Origin: Peptococcaceae bacterium UBA6116
Lineage (GTDB): Bacteria; Bacillota; Desulfitobacteriia; Desulfitobacteriales; Syntrophobotulaceae
Direction of reading: 5' to 3'
Length of the DNA: 64,000 nucleotides
NCBI GenBank assembly: GCA_002423425.1
Contig: DIWC01000063.1
Coordinates: 20,982 to 84,981, forward strand
Each line of letters starts with the position of its first letter. The first letter of the stretch is position 1. The notes under the pieces are model-generated. The model saw nothing but the letters and a program-made list of their open reading frames with translations, had not been told where the DNA came from and searched no databases. A program made the position numbers and the translations under genes. Positions 42,627 through 51,158 of this stretch are shown in pieces.

Positions 42627-44768
42627 TTAAATTAAATTCTGCATAAGCCGGTAACCATAGAATAAGTCGGGATAGTGCCACATTATTAGCAGAACTAAGG
42701 CAATCGTTACCGTAGCCGGCAGCAGCATAAAGCACGAATATCTTCCTCCGGCTCTCCATACATCCCTTATTCTTAGCGGAAGCAAAAGGAAAGATAAAAG
42801 GAAATATCCTGCCAAAGGTATATACCATAAATAATAATGATAACTTAACATAGTCCAGGCTATTCCAATCAATAATCCCCAATTATTTCTCTTTTCCAGC
42901 CAGCAGCTCAGGGCCGCAGTTCCTGGACTTTGAGGAAAAAAAGATGTAGTTAACCCAACTTGGAAAAATCTTATTAACATAATAAATGCCGACAGAAATA
43001 ACCAAATCAACAATGGTGATTGTTCCTGAACCAACCAGATATAACTTAAATCGTAAGGCAGCCATGGTAAACCTTTTACCGGCAGCAGGAAGATCAATGA
43101 TGTCATCAATCCGGCAAAAGAAGCAACCCTGCTGAACATAGAAAGGCAACGCCACAAAAACGCCCGGCGAACGCCCCTTTTAGGGTTGGTATTAAAAAGT
43201 TCACTATATTTCCAACTCGGAGAACGCCAGTTCTGAATACTCAAAATACTAATCCAGATAAGCCAAATAACAGCAACAATCTTTTGCCCCGACCACTTAT
43301 CATTTTCCTCCTTATTATCCGGAGATGAATCCTGCAAATACTCTGCCTGTCCCCATTTCCCGCTAAAACCGTCCGTTTTCAGCAGAATTTGACCATTAAT
43401 GTCTCCAGTCTGCTCCCCTGGAAATAAATCCAAATTATAAACTGGCAGGTAGGAAAGTCTTTTACCGATATTTTTCAGATATTCACTTTTTTCCGCGCTA
43501 GGCTGCAAGCCCTTGGCTGCTGTCCAAGCCAAGACAGACGGATGACGTTCAGCAATAGCAAAAAGATCTTCAAATTGAGCATTTTGAGGTATGTTCTGCT
43601 CCGGTACAAGAGAAACCGGTATCTCCAGCCATACCCCTATTCCAAGCCGGTCCGCGGCAAAAAGCCATGATTCATCCGGAAAAAAACCCATAAAATAAAC
43701 AACATTATAGCCCTTGGTTTTTGCTTCCTTGAGATAACTTTCGATTTGGCGTTTGTTTCTTAAAATATTCTCTTGATCTTGGGTAAGGATTTGAGCCCGG
43801 GCGTCAAATTTCTTATCATTTAATAGCCAGTTATCAGCTTTGCTGGAATTCTTGTTGACCCCTATAGGTATCTGTATTCTGTCGGTATCACCTCGGCTAT
43901 TGGTTAAAGAAAGATCCAATTCATAAAGAAATGGATTCTCAGTGCTCCAGAGTTTGGCTTGAGGAAGTTTAAAAATCAGATTAACCCTCTGATTATATTC
44001 CCGGTTGGAATTCAGGGGAAGAAGACATTCGGCCACATTTATATCCTTATCTTTTATTACTCCGCTAATTGTCCAAGGTCCAAATTCCAAATTCTGATGA
44101 TGTGTGAGGTTCACGTTGACGACAACCTGTTGCTCTGCTGTCAAATATTTAACTGTTGAAACATCAATCGTTGTCTCCTGAACAGCTTCCAGGTATATTT
44201 GGCCGGTTATTCTTCCTTGTTCAGGCCATAGCCAGCCTAATAGTTTTTTTTGCTGAATACTGCCCGGGGATAATTCCAGATAAATGGTATTATCCAGGCT
44301 ATAATCGGGCATTGCCGGTGCAATATCTATACTGCAGTTCCCCCCTGAGCTTTCATACTCTCCCAGGAAGTTTACTTCATCTATACCGTTGATAAATACC
44401 CTTATTTTTCCATTGACTCCTTTTAATACCAATCGGGCATTCATTGAACCCCATTTACCCGACACTTTAAAATGCTTGGCGGCGACTTTAAACCCTCTAT
44501 TTGATGGCAGGATAATACTGTCCTGTTGGTTTAAGCCGGAAATAAGCGTATTCGATCCATTAATTACACTGTTCTCCCGGACCGACGCTTCCCTTAAAGA
44601 GGAAAAACTATCCCATTTACCGCCAAGGTCTTGGCTTATTCTATAGACATTGGCAACGTTTGTATCGCTATATAACTCCAACCCGGTGGTATTCTGCCAA
44701 TAAAGTGAAAGGGATGCAAAAGAAATAAGAAATAAAATAAAAATAAATAGGGCAATTTTTTTAAACAT
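42627..44768 (-). CDS. membrane-fused GH2-like protein without the acid/base motif
   Basis: The 713-residue protein has an N-terminal membrane helix (5-24), a jelly-roll sugar-binding-like region (about 45-200) and an Ig-like region with the GH2 signature LWSTENPFLYELDLSL near residue 273. A partial TIM-barrel region (about 310-450) follows, then six or seven membrane helices from residue 496 to the end. The segment HPSVLAWTAAKG (409-420) aligns with the GH2 motif HPS-x-x-x-W-x-x-x-NE, but the Asn-Glu pair is absent, so it probably does not hydrolyse glycosides. It may bind polysaccharide at the membrane. Neighbours give no further clue. Confidence 0.75.
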   Translation of the reverse strand: MFKKIALFIFILFLISFASLSLYWQNTTGLELYSDTNVANVYRISQDLGGKWDSFSSLREASVRENSVINGSNTLISGLNQQDSIILPSNRGFKVAAKHFKVSGKWGSMNARLVLKGVNGKIRVFINGIDEVNFLGEYESSGGNCSIDIAPAMPDYSLDNTIYLELSPGSIQQKKLLGWLWPEQGRITGQIYLEAVQETTIDVSTVKYLTAEQQVVVNVNLTHHQNLEFGPWTISGVIKDKDINVAECLLPLNSNREYNQRVNLIFKLPQAKLWSTENPFLYELDLSLTNSRGDTDRIQIPIGVNKNSSKADNWLLNDKKFDARAQILTQDQENILRNKRQIESYLKEAKTKGYNVVYFMGFFPDESWLFAADRLGIGVWLEIPVSLVPEQNIPQNAQFEDLFAIAERHPSVLAWTAAKGLQPSAEKSEYLKNIGKRLSYLPVYNLDLFPGEQTGDINGQILLKTDGFSGKWGQAEYLQDSSPDNKEENDKWSGQKIVAVIWLIWISILSIQNWRSPSWKYSELFNTNPKRGVRRAFLWRCLSMFSRVASFAGLMTSLIFLLPVKGLPWLPYDLSYIWLVQEQSPLLIWLFLSAFIMLIRFFQVGLTTSFFPQSPGTAALSCWLEKRNNWGLLIGIAWTMLSYHYYLWYIPLAGYFLLSFLLLPLRIRDVWRAGGRYSCFMLLPATVTIALVLLIMWHYPDLFYGYRLMQNLI

Positions 44769-44796
44769 AATGACCTCAAAGACATTTCTCTGTAGA

Positions 44797-44823
44797 CAAA
44801 AAAAGCCGGAATCCTATCCAGCT
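44797..44823 (-). terminator. terminator after the Fur-like remnant
   Basis: On the minus strand AGCTGGA (44823-44817) pairs with TCCGGCT (44810-44804), one G-U pair, and runs into TTTTTTT at 44803-44797. It lies 27 bases after the stop of the Fur-like fragment and has no intact gene upstream of it, so it seems to be a relic of that gene. Confidence 0.7.
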
Positions 44824-44849
44824 GAAACTATCATCAAAATTTCCAGCTA

Positions 44850-44961
44850 TTATTCTTTTTTACACTTAGGACACATTCCATAAAAAACCAAATTATGAGT
44901 ATCCTGAATCCGTAATGAAATAACTATTAATCGGCTGAGATGCTTGGTATAATTGAGATAG
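44850..44961 (-). pseudogene. C-terminal remnant of a Fur-family regulator
   Basis: The minus-strand frame between a TAG near 44961 and the TAA at 44850 encodes about 36 residues ending THNLVFYGMCPKCKKE. This is like the C-terminal zinc-site end of Fur/PerR proteins (HxLVFYGxCPxCQ). The N-terminal DNA-binding domain, with its winged helix, and the first half of the dimerisation domain are missing; the upstream bases to 45130 hold no such sequence in any frame. I read it as a decayed gene whose terminator still stands at 44797-44823. Confidence 0.6.
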
Positions 44962-45137
44962 AACTAATTCCGCCGCCGGATAAAAACAGCCTTTCATTCA
45001 TACAGAAAGACAATATCTTGCTGCATAGATTACACCAACAATCCGGCAGCCAGTCTGTGGGGCACAGTACCACGGCGAGCGGAGCACGGATTAAGGAGTA
45101 CTTTTTATTATATTACGGCCTAATATATGCGTCAATT
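44962..45137. other. intergenic sequence without a supported gene
   Basis: Together with the remnant at 44850-44961 this forms a stretch of about 370 bases without an intact gene. It contains a GC-rich segment near 45050-45090 and no frame with start, ribosome site and family resemblance. I see nothing else in it. Confidence 0.4.
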
Positions 45138-45170
45138 TAAAAAAAGAAGAGCATTCAAAATGCTCTTCTT
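45138..45170 (-). terminator. terminator after the ferredoxin gene
   Basis: AAGAAGAGCATT and its complement form a 12-bp stem with a 3-base loop, followed on the minus strand by TTTTTTT. It lies 17 bases after the ferredoxin stop. Confidence 0.92.
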
Positions 45171-45186
45171 TCTCAGAAACTTATTC

Positions 45187-45357
45187 TTATTTTTCAATGA
45201 TAGCACTAACAGGACAAGCATCGACACAAGCACCGCATTCCGCACAAGTATCGGTATCAATGACATATTTGCCATCACCTTCACTAATAGCCTCAACTGC
45301 ACATTCTTCAACACAAGTGCCACAGCTTGTACAATCATCGGTAATTAAGTATGCCAT
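45187..45357 (-). CDS. 2[4Fe-4S] ferredoxin
   Basis: The 56-residue protein is a clostridial-type ferredoxin with two cluster motifs: CTSCGTCVEEC near residue 9 and CAECGACVDACP near residue 38. The first cluster has Ala instead of the usual Pro after its last Cys. It carries low-potential electrons in the cytoplasm of anaerobes. Codons are open to 45420, but the ATG at 45357 follows GAGGAGG by 7-8 bases. It is monocistronic with its own terminator. Confidence 0.96.
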   Translation of the reverse strand: MAYLITDDCTSCGTCVEECAVEAISEGDGKYVIDTDTCAECGACVDACPVSAIIEK

Positions 45358-45455
45358 AACGTGAACCTCCTCTTCTCCCATTTCAAGTGAAACTATATCA
45401 AAGAGGAAAGAAAAAGGCAAGAGGTATTTTAAGTATTTATTGAGATAATTTAAAC

Positions 45456-45620
45456 CTAGGATATTTTATCCGGCCGGTAGGGTACTTTATAGAGTCGTCT
45501 CATACAATATGAACAATACGGCAGAATACGATTACTGACATGATTACGGCGAAAAACAACTCTGGAAATATCATTGTGTTCATGCCCACAGGAACGACAC
45601 TTTTCAATCAAAAAATCCAT
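45456..45620 (-). CDS. small zinc-ribbon protein, unknown function
   Basis: This 54-codon frame encodes a compact zinc ribbon: CRSC near residue 8 and CSYC near residue 36, with a basic segment between and after them (RRLYKVPYRPD). The ATG at 45620 directly abuts GGGAG. A TTG at 45611 has ideal 9-base spacing and gives 51 residues; that is probably the real start. It is a stand-alone gene between ferredoxin and a PHP-family gene. I do not recognise a named family. Spacing of the Cys pairs suggests one structural zinc. Confidence 0.65.
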   Translation of the reverse strand: MDFLIEKCRSCGHEHNDISRVVFRRNHVSNRILPYCSYCMRRLYKVPYRPDKIS

Positions 45621-45726
45621 CTCCCAATTGTGTTATTGTGAACAAACTTTTAAAAAAGAAAAACTCATTTTAATAATTTTATTACTTATTTGTTATTATT
45701 GGACAAATTAAATAATTTTAAACATC

Positions 45727-46485
45727 CTAAAGTTTAATTATTTCTTGGTTACGTCTTGTAAAGCTGACTATTTCTTGAACACCAAGAGTTTTTAATATTT
45801 GACAAGCTTCTTGAATATCCCGTCCTACAACTGCCGCTTCATGCGCATCAGAGCCCAAAGTAAAAGGTATCTCCATCTTGCCGATTAATTCGATAAGCTT
45901 TTGTTCAGGGTAATATTCCTGAACCGGTTTATACCTCCCATTGGTGTTGATTTCTATTGCTAAACCGCAATCTTTAACAGCTTCCAAAGCCCGTGCCGCT
46001 AGAATTCTCACATCAGTTTTCGGGCGAACGTTAAAAATCTTAATTAAATCGAAATGACCAATAATATTAAAAAGCCCACTGGCCGCTGCTTTTTCTACAA
46101 GCTTAAAATAGGCTGAATACAAATCATCCGGCTCCCATTGCCGATGATTTGTTTCTTCCTCGGGATAATCAAAGAACCAACCTCCTAATTGGTGTACCGA
46201 ACCAATTACATAATCAAACGGGAAGTCAGTCAGCATTTTAGATATTTGATTTTCTCTTCCTTCTTGGTAATCAACTTCCAGCCCCACCCTAACCTGCAAT
46301 TCGGGGTACTCCAGAGCGATCTCTCTTAGAAGATTAAGTTTCAGTTTTTCCCAGTACATATCGTGATCGGCAAACCCTATTTGTTTAAGATTCTTATTTT
46401 TCGCCTGTTTGAGAAATGCTCGAATGTTGCTTTTTGTCGCTTCACGGTCTAAGTGGCCTAAGAGGTGCACATGTAAATCCAACAT
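45727..46485 (-). CDS. PHP-domain phosphoesterase, histidinol-phosphatase-like
   Basis: The 252-residue protein has the PHP metal-binding motifs in order: DLHVHLLGH at the N-terminus, FADHD, GLEVDYQ, GSVHQL, GHFDLIKIF, and GSDAHE near residue 215. This set matches the HisJ/HisK histidinol-phosphatase-like branch, which hydrolyses phosphate monoesters with two or three metal ions. No histidine biosynthesis gene is nearby, so the substrate is uncertain. AAAGGGG lies 6 bases before the ATG at 46485. A 30-codon frame stops just upstream. Confidence 0.85.
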   Translation of the reverse strand: MLDLHVHLLGHLDREATKSNIRAFLKQAKNKNLKQIGFADHDMYWEKLKLNLLREIALEYPELQVRVGLEVDYQEGRENQISKMLTDFPFDYVIGSVHQLGGWFFDYPEEETNHRQWEPDDLYSAYFKLVEKAAASGLFNIIGHFDLIKIFNVRPKTDVRILAARALEAVKDCGLAIEINTNGRYKPVQEYYPEQKLIELIGKMEIPFTLGSDAHEAAVVGRDIQEACQILKTLGVQEIVSFTRRNQEIIKL

Positions 46486-46486
46486 T

Positions 46487-46579
46487 TTAATCCCCTTTAC
46501 CTCTACCTTCTTTAAATCTATTGAAAAACTTCTTAACCACTATTTCTCCGGAAAAATCACAAGATCCTCCTCCTGACAT
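46487..46579 (-). CDS. possible 30-residue small ORF before the PHP gene
   Basis: The frame from the ATG at 46579 encodes a peptide that begins MSGGGSCDFSGEI and ends in a basic stretch (KKFFNRFKEGRGKGD). It stops one base before the PHP start region. It has no ribosome site of its own; instead GGAGGAGGA lies inside it and could serve a 6-codon GTG frame (MIFPEK). It may be a leader or noise. I recognise no family. Confidence 0.25.
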   Translation of the reverse strand: MSGGGSCDFSGEIVVKKFFNRFKEGRGKGD

Positions 46580-46675
46580 TAGATAAAACAAAAATTGAAT
46601 ATTTCTGTAATATTAGGGAAACACTCTTAATAGTTTCACATTTTCCAATTTTATCCCCACTCCTCTCTTTTTCTT

Positions 46676-46781
46676 AACTTGCGGATATAAGCCGCAAGTT
46701 TTTTTGTTAAATACTTGTTTGGTCTTAGTCGTCTTGCCCGTTAATAGACTTAACTAACCGGCTTAACAAAACAGCCGGTTA
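46676..46781 (+). promoter_or_regulatory. two hairpins in the leader of the Na/Pi cotransporter gene
   Basis: AACTTGCGG (46676-46684) pairs with CCGCAAGTT (46692-46700) and is followed by a run of T, a terminator-like structure on the plus strand with no plus-strand gene upstream. TAACCGGCT (46755-46763) and AGCCGGTTA (46773-46781) form a second 9-bp inverted repeat just before the ribosome site. The pair may be an attenuator of the downstream gene. The rest of 46580-46806 shows nothing else. Confidence 0.5.
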
Positions 46782-46806
46782 AAGATCTATTAAAGGAGCA
46801 ATTCTG

Positions 46807-47724
46807 ATGTTTAAGCCCCTTTTCTTTACTGTTACCGGTATAATACTGCTTCTCGCAGGTATGAACTTCCTGAGAGAAGGCCTCAAAAAATTTGCCGGTT
46901 CTTATTTCCAAGAAATCTTACATAAACTAACCGTCACTTCAGGTAAAGGGTTTATTAGCGGCATAGTAGTCACTGCTTTTCTTCAATCCAGTACTGCTCT
47001 TACGGTTATGGCAGTATCCTTAGTCGATGCCGAACTGATATGTTTCGAAAATACCTTAGGACTAATCTTAGGCAGCAACATTGGCTCTACCCTTACTTCG
47101 CAGCTTATGGCTTTTCCTTTGGACAAAATTTCAATCTGGCTTATTGTCATTGGATCAGCAGGCTTTGTGCTCATTAAAGTTCGAACAAGATTTTTACTAT
47201 TGTCACTGGCCGGAATAGGGGTAATGTTCTTCTCTCTGTCGCTGTTGGAAGCTGCTATGATCCCGATAACCGGTATGTCTTGGGTCCAAAACAGTCTGCA
47301 TTCATTACACAGCAACCATTTTTATTGTATTTTAGCCGGTACTTTTTTTTCAGCCTTACTGCATTCTTCCAGCGCTGCAACCGGAATAGCTATGGTCTTA
47401 ACAGAAGAAGGCTGGCTTAGTTTGCCCGCCTCCTTTGCTTTTATTCTTGGCGCTAATATTGGAACCTGTTTTACGGCCCTAATTGTCTCGTTTTTTGCCT
47501 CAAGGTCGGCTCAAAAAGTGGCGATTTTTCATGTTCTTATCAATGTCTTTGGAGTTATTGTCTTCTACCCTTTTCTCTCACCTTTTACCAAAATAATAAC
47601 TCTCCTTGGGGATAACCTTAGCAGGCAAGTAGCCAATACCCATACTTTTTTCAATCTGGCCTCATCTTTATTGGTTCTTCCTTTATTACCTTTAGTAATT
47701 CGCCTTTTAAATAGGTTAAGATAG
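46807..47724 (+). CDS. Na/Pi cotransporter family membrane protein
   Basis: The 305-residue protein has eight or nine hydrophobic segments and the duplicated Na/Pi-cotransporter motifs: LQSSTAL and GSNIGSTLTSQL in the first half, LHSSSAATG and GANIGTCFTALI in the second. It lacks the C-terminal PhoU-like domain of longer relatives. It probably moves phosphate with sodium, but the substrate is inferred. AAAGGAG precedes the ATG at 46807 at 8 bases. It is one of only two clear plus-strand genes; its end overlaps the convergent fapA gene by 9 bases. Confidence 0.88.
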   Translation: MFKPLFFTVTGIILLLAGMNFLREGLKKFAGSYFQEILHKLTVTSGKGFISGIVVTAFLQSSTALTVMAVSLVDAELICFENTLGLILGSNIGSTLTSQLMAFPLDKISIWLIVIGSAGFVLIKVRTRFLLLSLAGIGVMFFSLSLLEAAMIPITGMSWVQNSLHSLHSNHFYCILAGTFFSALLHSSSAATGIAMVLTEEGWLSLPASFAFILGANIGTCFTALIVSFFASRSAQKVAIFHVLINVFGVIVFYPFLSPFTKIITLLGDNLSRQVANTHTFFNLASSLLVLPLLPLVIRLLNRLR

Positions 47725-49644
47725 TACGTCCCACTTAAGTTTTTCAACCTTTAATAAGCCCTTATCTCTGTAAATATCCAGCTTTTGAACATTTTCATCA
47801 ATTCGGATAATTTCTTTGCCAACATAGATTTTTACGTTGGAATGACAATACTCTATCGTCAGTCTGCTATTTTTTTCTGCTCTGACTGTCGTAGCGCTCA
47901 CCGCTGAACCTCCGAGCTCCCAAATATAAATATCACCGCTGCCAATCAATTCTCCGCCGCGACAAACACCATGAATTTTGGTATTGCCTCCGACCTTGAT
48001 AACTGAATTATAAATTCCTTTGCTGCAGATAAAGTCTCCGGCACAACTTATTTCCGAATTTTGAACATAAGCAGTGTCACAAACAACAGTAGATGGAATA
48101 AGATTCTCTTTAGATATGAGAAAATTACTTATTATTTTTAAAGTGCTTTTTAAATAAGAAAGGCTTTTGAGTTGAAGTGGGCCAATACCGACGAGGAAAT
48201 GTTTAATCGTTCTAACTGCTACTTCAAGTTCTTCCGAGATTAGCTCCGGATCTTTATAGGAAAAAAGTTTTTCTATTTCTTCTGCTTTTTTTGGCAGCTC
48301 TGGAAATTTCTTTTCCAAAATGATCTTTAGCACTGGACCGACATTAGAGTTTTTTGAAACCTCTTGGACTTGTTCGACTTGAGTAATACACAGGCTCAGT
48401 TCCTCGTTGATATCCTGTAATTCCTTAAATAGAAGACTACGAAAAACATGTTTTTCCCCAATAATTATTTTACTGGCAATAATATTTTTATGTATTTTAA
48501 AACCTGTTTCGGCTTTGATCTCCGCACTTGATATTGCCCCCCGGATTTGAATTTTTCCACCTGAATACACGTATAATCCATCATTAACACTGCCGCCAAT
48601 CAATACGTCTCCGGGAAAATTGATACTTCCTATGGATAGGTCAACATCTCTATTGACCATATAGGCATTATCCACCTGATAACTGTAAGTTTCCAGGCGG
48701 ATAGGAATGCCCGCACAAAAAGCTTTAATCTCCAAGCCATCTTCAGATAAATATACATTATTTTTAAGTTTAAAATTAAAATCCTTAAGCTTCTCTACAG
48801 AAATGACCGCCCCAAAAATATTCATTCCCGGAATTCCTTCTTGTCCAGGAATTTTTCTGGCCAATATTTCATCTTTTTCACAGACTCTTAATTTACACGC
48901 GAAATAATCTATCTTTCCTTCGAACTTCTCATCTTCAGGAATAGGTTCCCCAATAAAATCAATAAGTTCAGGCTGAATAGTCTGAACCGGAGGTGTATAC
49001 TCAGCAACAACTATTTCACTTATGCCGTCTACAGTCAAAAAATCGGCCCACACATTGGATTTAATACCAAAGATAATCTTTTTTTCTGCTAGTTCATTTT
49101 GCAAATCCTTTTCTTTTTCTATATCAACTGAATCAGGTAAAGATTCCCAAATCACATATTTTTCGAGATCAAGTCTTGTCACCTCCGGAATCTCATCGCA
49201 CAGAATATGCCGACCTGTGTGCTGATACGTAACTTTGGCGACAGCCTTCGAGCCATCAGGCCAAACCTGAATATCCCATGTAAACACTCCTTGCTTACCT
49301 TCAGGCAGGAACTCAAAAGCACTCCCTGGCTGAACATCGTATTCGTGCTTTATTTCTTCTCCCGCATATATTAATTTACCTGCCACAGGAAAAGGTATTA
49401 TCTTTTCTACTGTTTTGCCGGGTATTATCAAATACTTATTACCGTCCCAAGAAATTGTTGTCTTATCCAAAAAAATGTTTTCCGCATCATCCCTCAAAAT
49501 AACTTTAACCTTCCAACTGCGGTTAAGCATACCAGCCTTTTCTATTACCTCAATTTCAAGCTGCTCCGGTAAACATAACCATTCAGCAGAAATTTGACTG
49601 CGGATCGACTCCAGGGATTTACCCACGGTAATGATCTCCCTCAT
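47716..49644 (-). CDS. fapA: FapA-type (DUF342) polymer-forming protein
   Basis: The 642-residue protein matches the DUF342/FapA family. It has an N-terminal mixed region (about 1-240) and a right-handed beta-helix core (VNRDVDLSIGSINFPGDVLIGGSV, IQIRGAISSAEIKAETGF). A coiled-coil helical insert lies at about 405-510 (KELQDINEELSLCITQVEQVQEV), then the end of the helix (IHGVCRGGELIGSGDIYI). FapA supports flagellar assembly or polarity in other bacteria. It is separate from the flagellar genes here. The 230 bases upstream are very AT-rich. Confidence 0.85.
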   Translation of the reverse strand: MREIITVGKSLESIRSQISAEWLCLPEQLEIEVIEKAGMLNRSWKVKVILRDDAENIFLDKTTISWDGNKYLIIPGKTVEKIIPFPVAGKLIYAGEEIKHEYDVQPGSAFEFLPEGKQGVFTWDIQVWPDGSKAVAKVTYQHTGRHILCDEIPEVTRLDLEKYVIWESLPDSVDIEKEKDLQNELAEKKIIFGIKSNVWADFLTVDGISEIVVAEYTPPVQTIQPELIDFIGEPIPEDEKFEGKIDYFACKLRVCEKDEILARKIPGQEGIPGMNIFGAVISVEKLKDFNFKLKNNVYLSEDGLEIKAFCAGIPIRLETYSYQVDNAYMVNRDVDLSIGSINFPGDVLIGGSVNDGLYVYSGGKIQIRGAISSAEIKAETGFKIHKNIIASKIIIGEKHVFRSLLFKELQDINEELSLCITQVEQVQEVSKNSNVGPVLKIILEKKFPELPKKAEEIEKLFSYKDPELISEELEVAVRTIKHFLVGIGPLQLKSLSYLKSTLKIISNFLISKENLIPSTVVCDTAYVQNSEISCAGDFICSKGIYNSVIKVGGNTKIHGVCRGGELIGSGDIYIWELGGSAVSATTVRAEKNSRLTIEYCHSNVKIYVGKEIIRIDENVQKLDIYRDKGLLKVEKLKWDVLS

Positions 49645-49874
49645 TTTCTTTTCTCCTTCGTATTTTTTTATCTCAAGAAAGAAAATAGGTCCATAGTCCT
49701 ATGGTTGTAAAGAAAATCGTTTTTTTGTCTATAATTCTTATATTTATATCTCTATATATAGAAAAAACTATATCATATTTACAAAACACAATATAATTTA
49801 TTTCTATTTTAATCATTATTATATCTTTTGTCTATATATTGGAAATAATTAATATTACTTCGACGAGTATAATA

Positions 49875-51017
49875 TTATTTAATAATTATTTCAATACTCG
49901 GTTTATCATTATCCTGACTCTTAATTTTATTCTGACCGGTATTAGTTTGTCCTGATTTCGAATTAGTTGTTCCCTCAGGAGTGGCATTTTGAAGACTTCC
50001 ATTCGGATCACCGGAGTTCCCCGGAACAGTAATATGCGCTTTAATTTCAGAGTCCAACAAATCGATTATCGTATTATCAATAACTTTATCTGTTGTAATT
50101 CCTAACAGGAGGTTTTGGGCTACTTCTTTAGTATTATGTCTGTTTACTTCCCAATAACTTATGTTATCGAGATACAAGCCATATCCGGGCAAAGTCTGGG
50201 TTACAATATTTGAGCTGTCGAAAGATGCTACAACTCCAGATAATTTAAAGAGATCAACCAGTTTTAAATCCGTTTCTACGGCATTCATCAATTGAGGGAT
50301 TAATTTGGGCAGTTTGGTTATTGTTCTGGCCTGAAGCATTTCCTTGGCCACAGCAGTAAGCACTTTTTGTTGTCTCGCAGTTCGTCCGATATCAGCCGTT
50401 ATGTCATGACGGAAACGGGCGTATTGAAGAGCCCTCGTACCATTTAATTTTTGTACTCCGGCTTTAAGATTAATATAGCCGTCAACCTTATCTCCTGTTT
50501 CCCAATACATATTTTTTTCCACATTTACCGTAATTCCGCCTAAGGTATCTATAATATCTTTAAACCCGTCAAAATTGGTAAGTATATAACCATTCAAAGG
50601 AATACCCGTTAACTCGATCACTTGCTTTTCCAACTCTGGGATTCCTCTCAGCATGGGTACAGCATTAATCTTGACAAAACTTTTGGATCCCGAAAGCGTT
50701 ACTCTTGTATCTCTTGGAATGGACAATAAAGAAATAAGTTTTGTATCAGGATCGAAGTTCGCTACAACTAAGGAATCAGAATTATAAGAGCTTTCTCCAG
50801 GTCTTTTGTCAGTCCCGATCAAGAGAAAACTTACTCTCTTTTCTAAATCGGCAGCACTTTCAAAGTTATATAATAGACCCTCCTTGTCATTGTTGCCGGA
50901 ACCAAAGTAAACATAGCCAAACGCTGCGCTCCCTGTAATGATACCTGCCAACAGCATGGCTATTATAATTATTACTTTTCGTTTTTTAGAATTTCCCCGC
51001 AATTCAGCCCACTCCAT
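49875..51017 (-). CDS. LytR-CpsA-Psr family wall-polymer ligase
   Basis: The 380-residue protein has one membrane helix (about 15-35) and an extracellular LCP domain: FLLIGTDKRPGESSYNSDSLVVANFDP near residue 63, SIPRDTRV near residue 98 and LQYARFRHD near residue 198. The Arg and Asp residues that bind the polyprenyl pyrophosphate are present. LCP proteins attach teichoic-acid-like or capsular polymers to peptidoglycan. The C-terminal 45 residues are low-complexity (Gly/Ser/Asn/Thr-rich). It appears monocistronic. Confidence 0.93.
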   Translation of the reverse strand: MEWAELRGNSKKRKVIIIIAMLLAGIITGSAAFGYVYFGSGNNDKEGLLYNFESAADLEKRVSFLLIGTDKRPGESSYNSDSLVVANFDPDTKLISLLSIPRDTRVTLSGSKSFVKINAVPMLRGIPELEKQVIELTGIPLNGYILTNFDGFKDIIDTLGGITVNVEKNMYWETGDKVDGYINLKAGVQKLNGTRALQYARFRHDITADIGRTARQQKVLTAVAKEMLQARTITKLPKLIPQLMNAVETDLKLVDLFKLSGVVASFDSSNIVTQTLPGYGLYLDNISYWEVNRHNTKEVAQNLLLGITTDKVIDNTIIDLLDSEIKAHITVPGNSGDPNGSLQNATPEGTTNSKSGQTNTGQNKIKSQDNDKPSIEIIIK

Positions 51018-51119
51018 TATGATTTTTGCGTTATTTTATTCTTAATCTATTCTTCCCGCATGACCAAAATATACTCTGCCAATTATTTGGAAAAAGGTTT
51101 TACACAACAAATAATAATC

Positions 51120-51136
51120 CCCAGGAATGTCCTGGG
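51120..51136 (-). terminator. probable terminator after selA
   Basis: CCCAGG and CCTGGG arms with a 5-base loop are followed on the minus strand by GATTATTATTTG. It lies 23 bases after the selA stop. The T-tract is interrupted, so it may be weak. Confidence 0.6.
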
Positions 51137-51158
51137 AAATATTTAGATAATATATCTA

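Noticed and set aside
45050..45100. GC-rich stretch resembling the dispersed element core
   Set aside because: Only short pieces such as CCGCTCGCC resemble the repeat core, without arms or the longer blocks. Too weak to count as a copy.
49645..49874. AT-rich region before fapA with TATAT runs and a CCATAGTCCTATGG near-palindrome
   Set aside because: I looked for a riboswitch such as a cyclic di-GMP type and found no conserved core. The runs fit ordinary AT-rich intergenic sequence.
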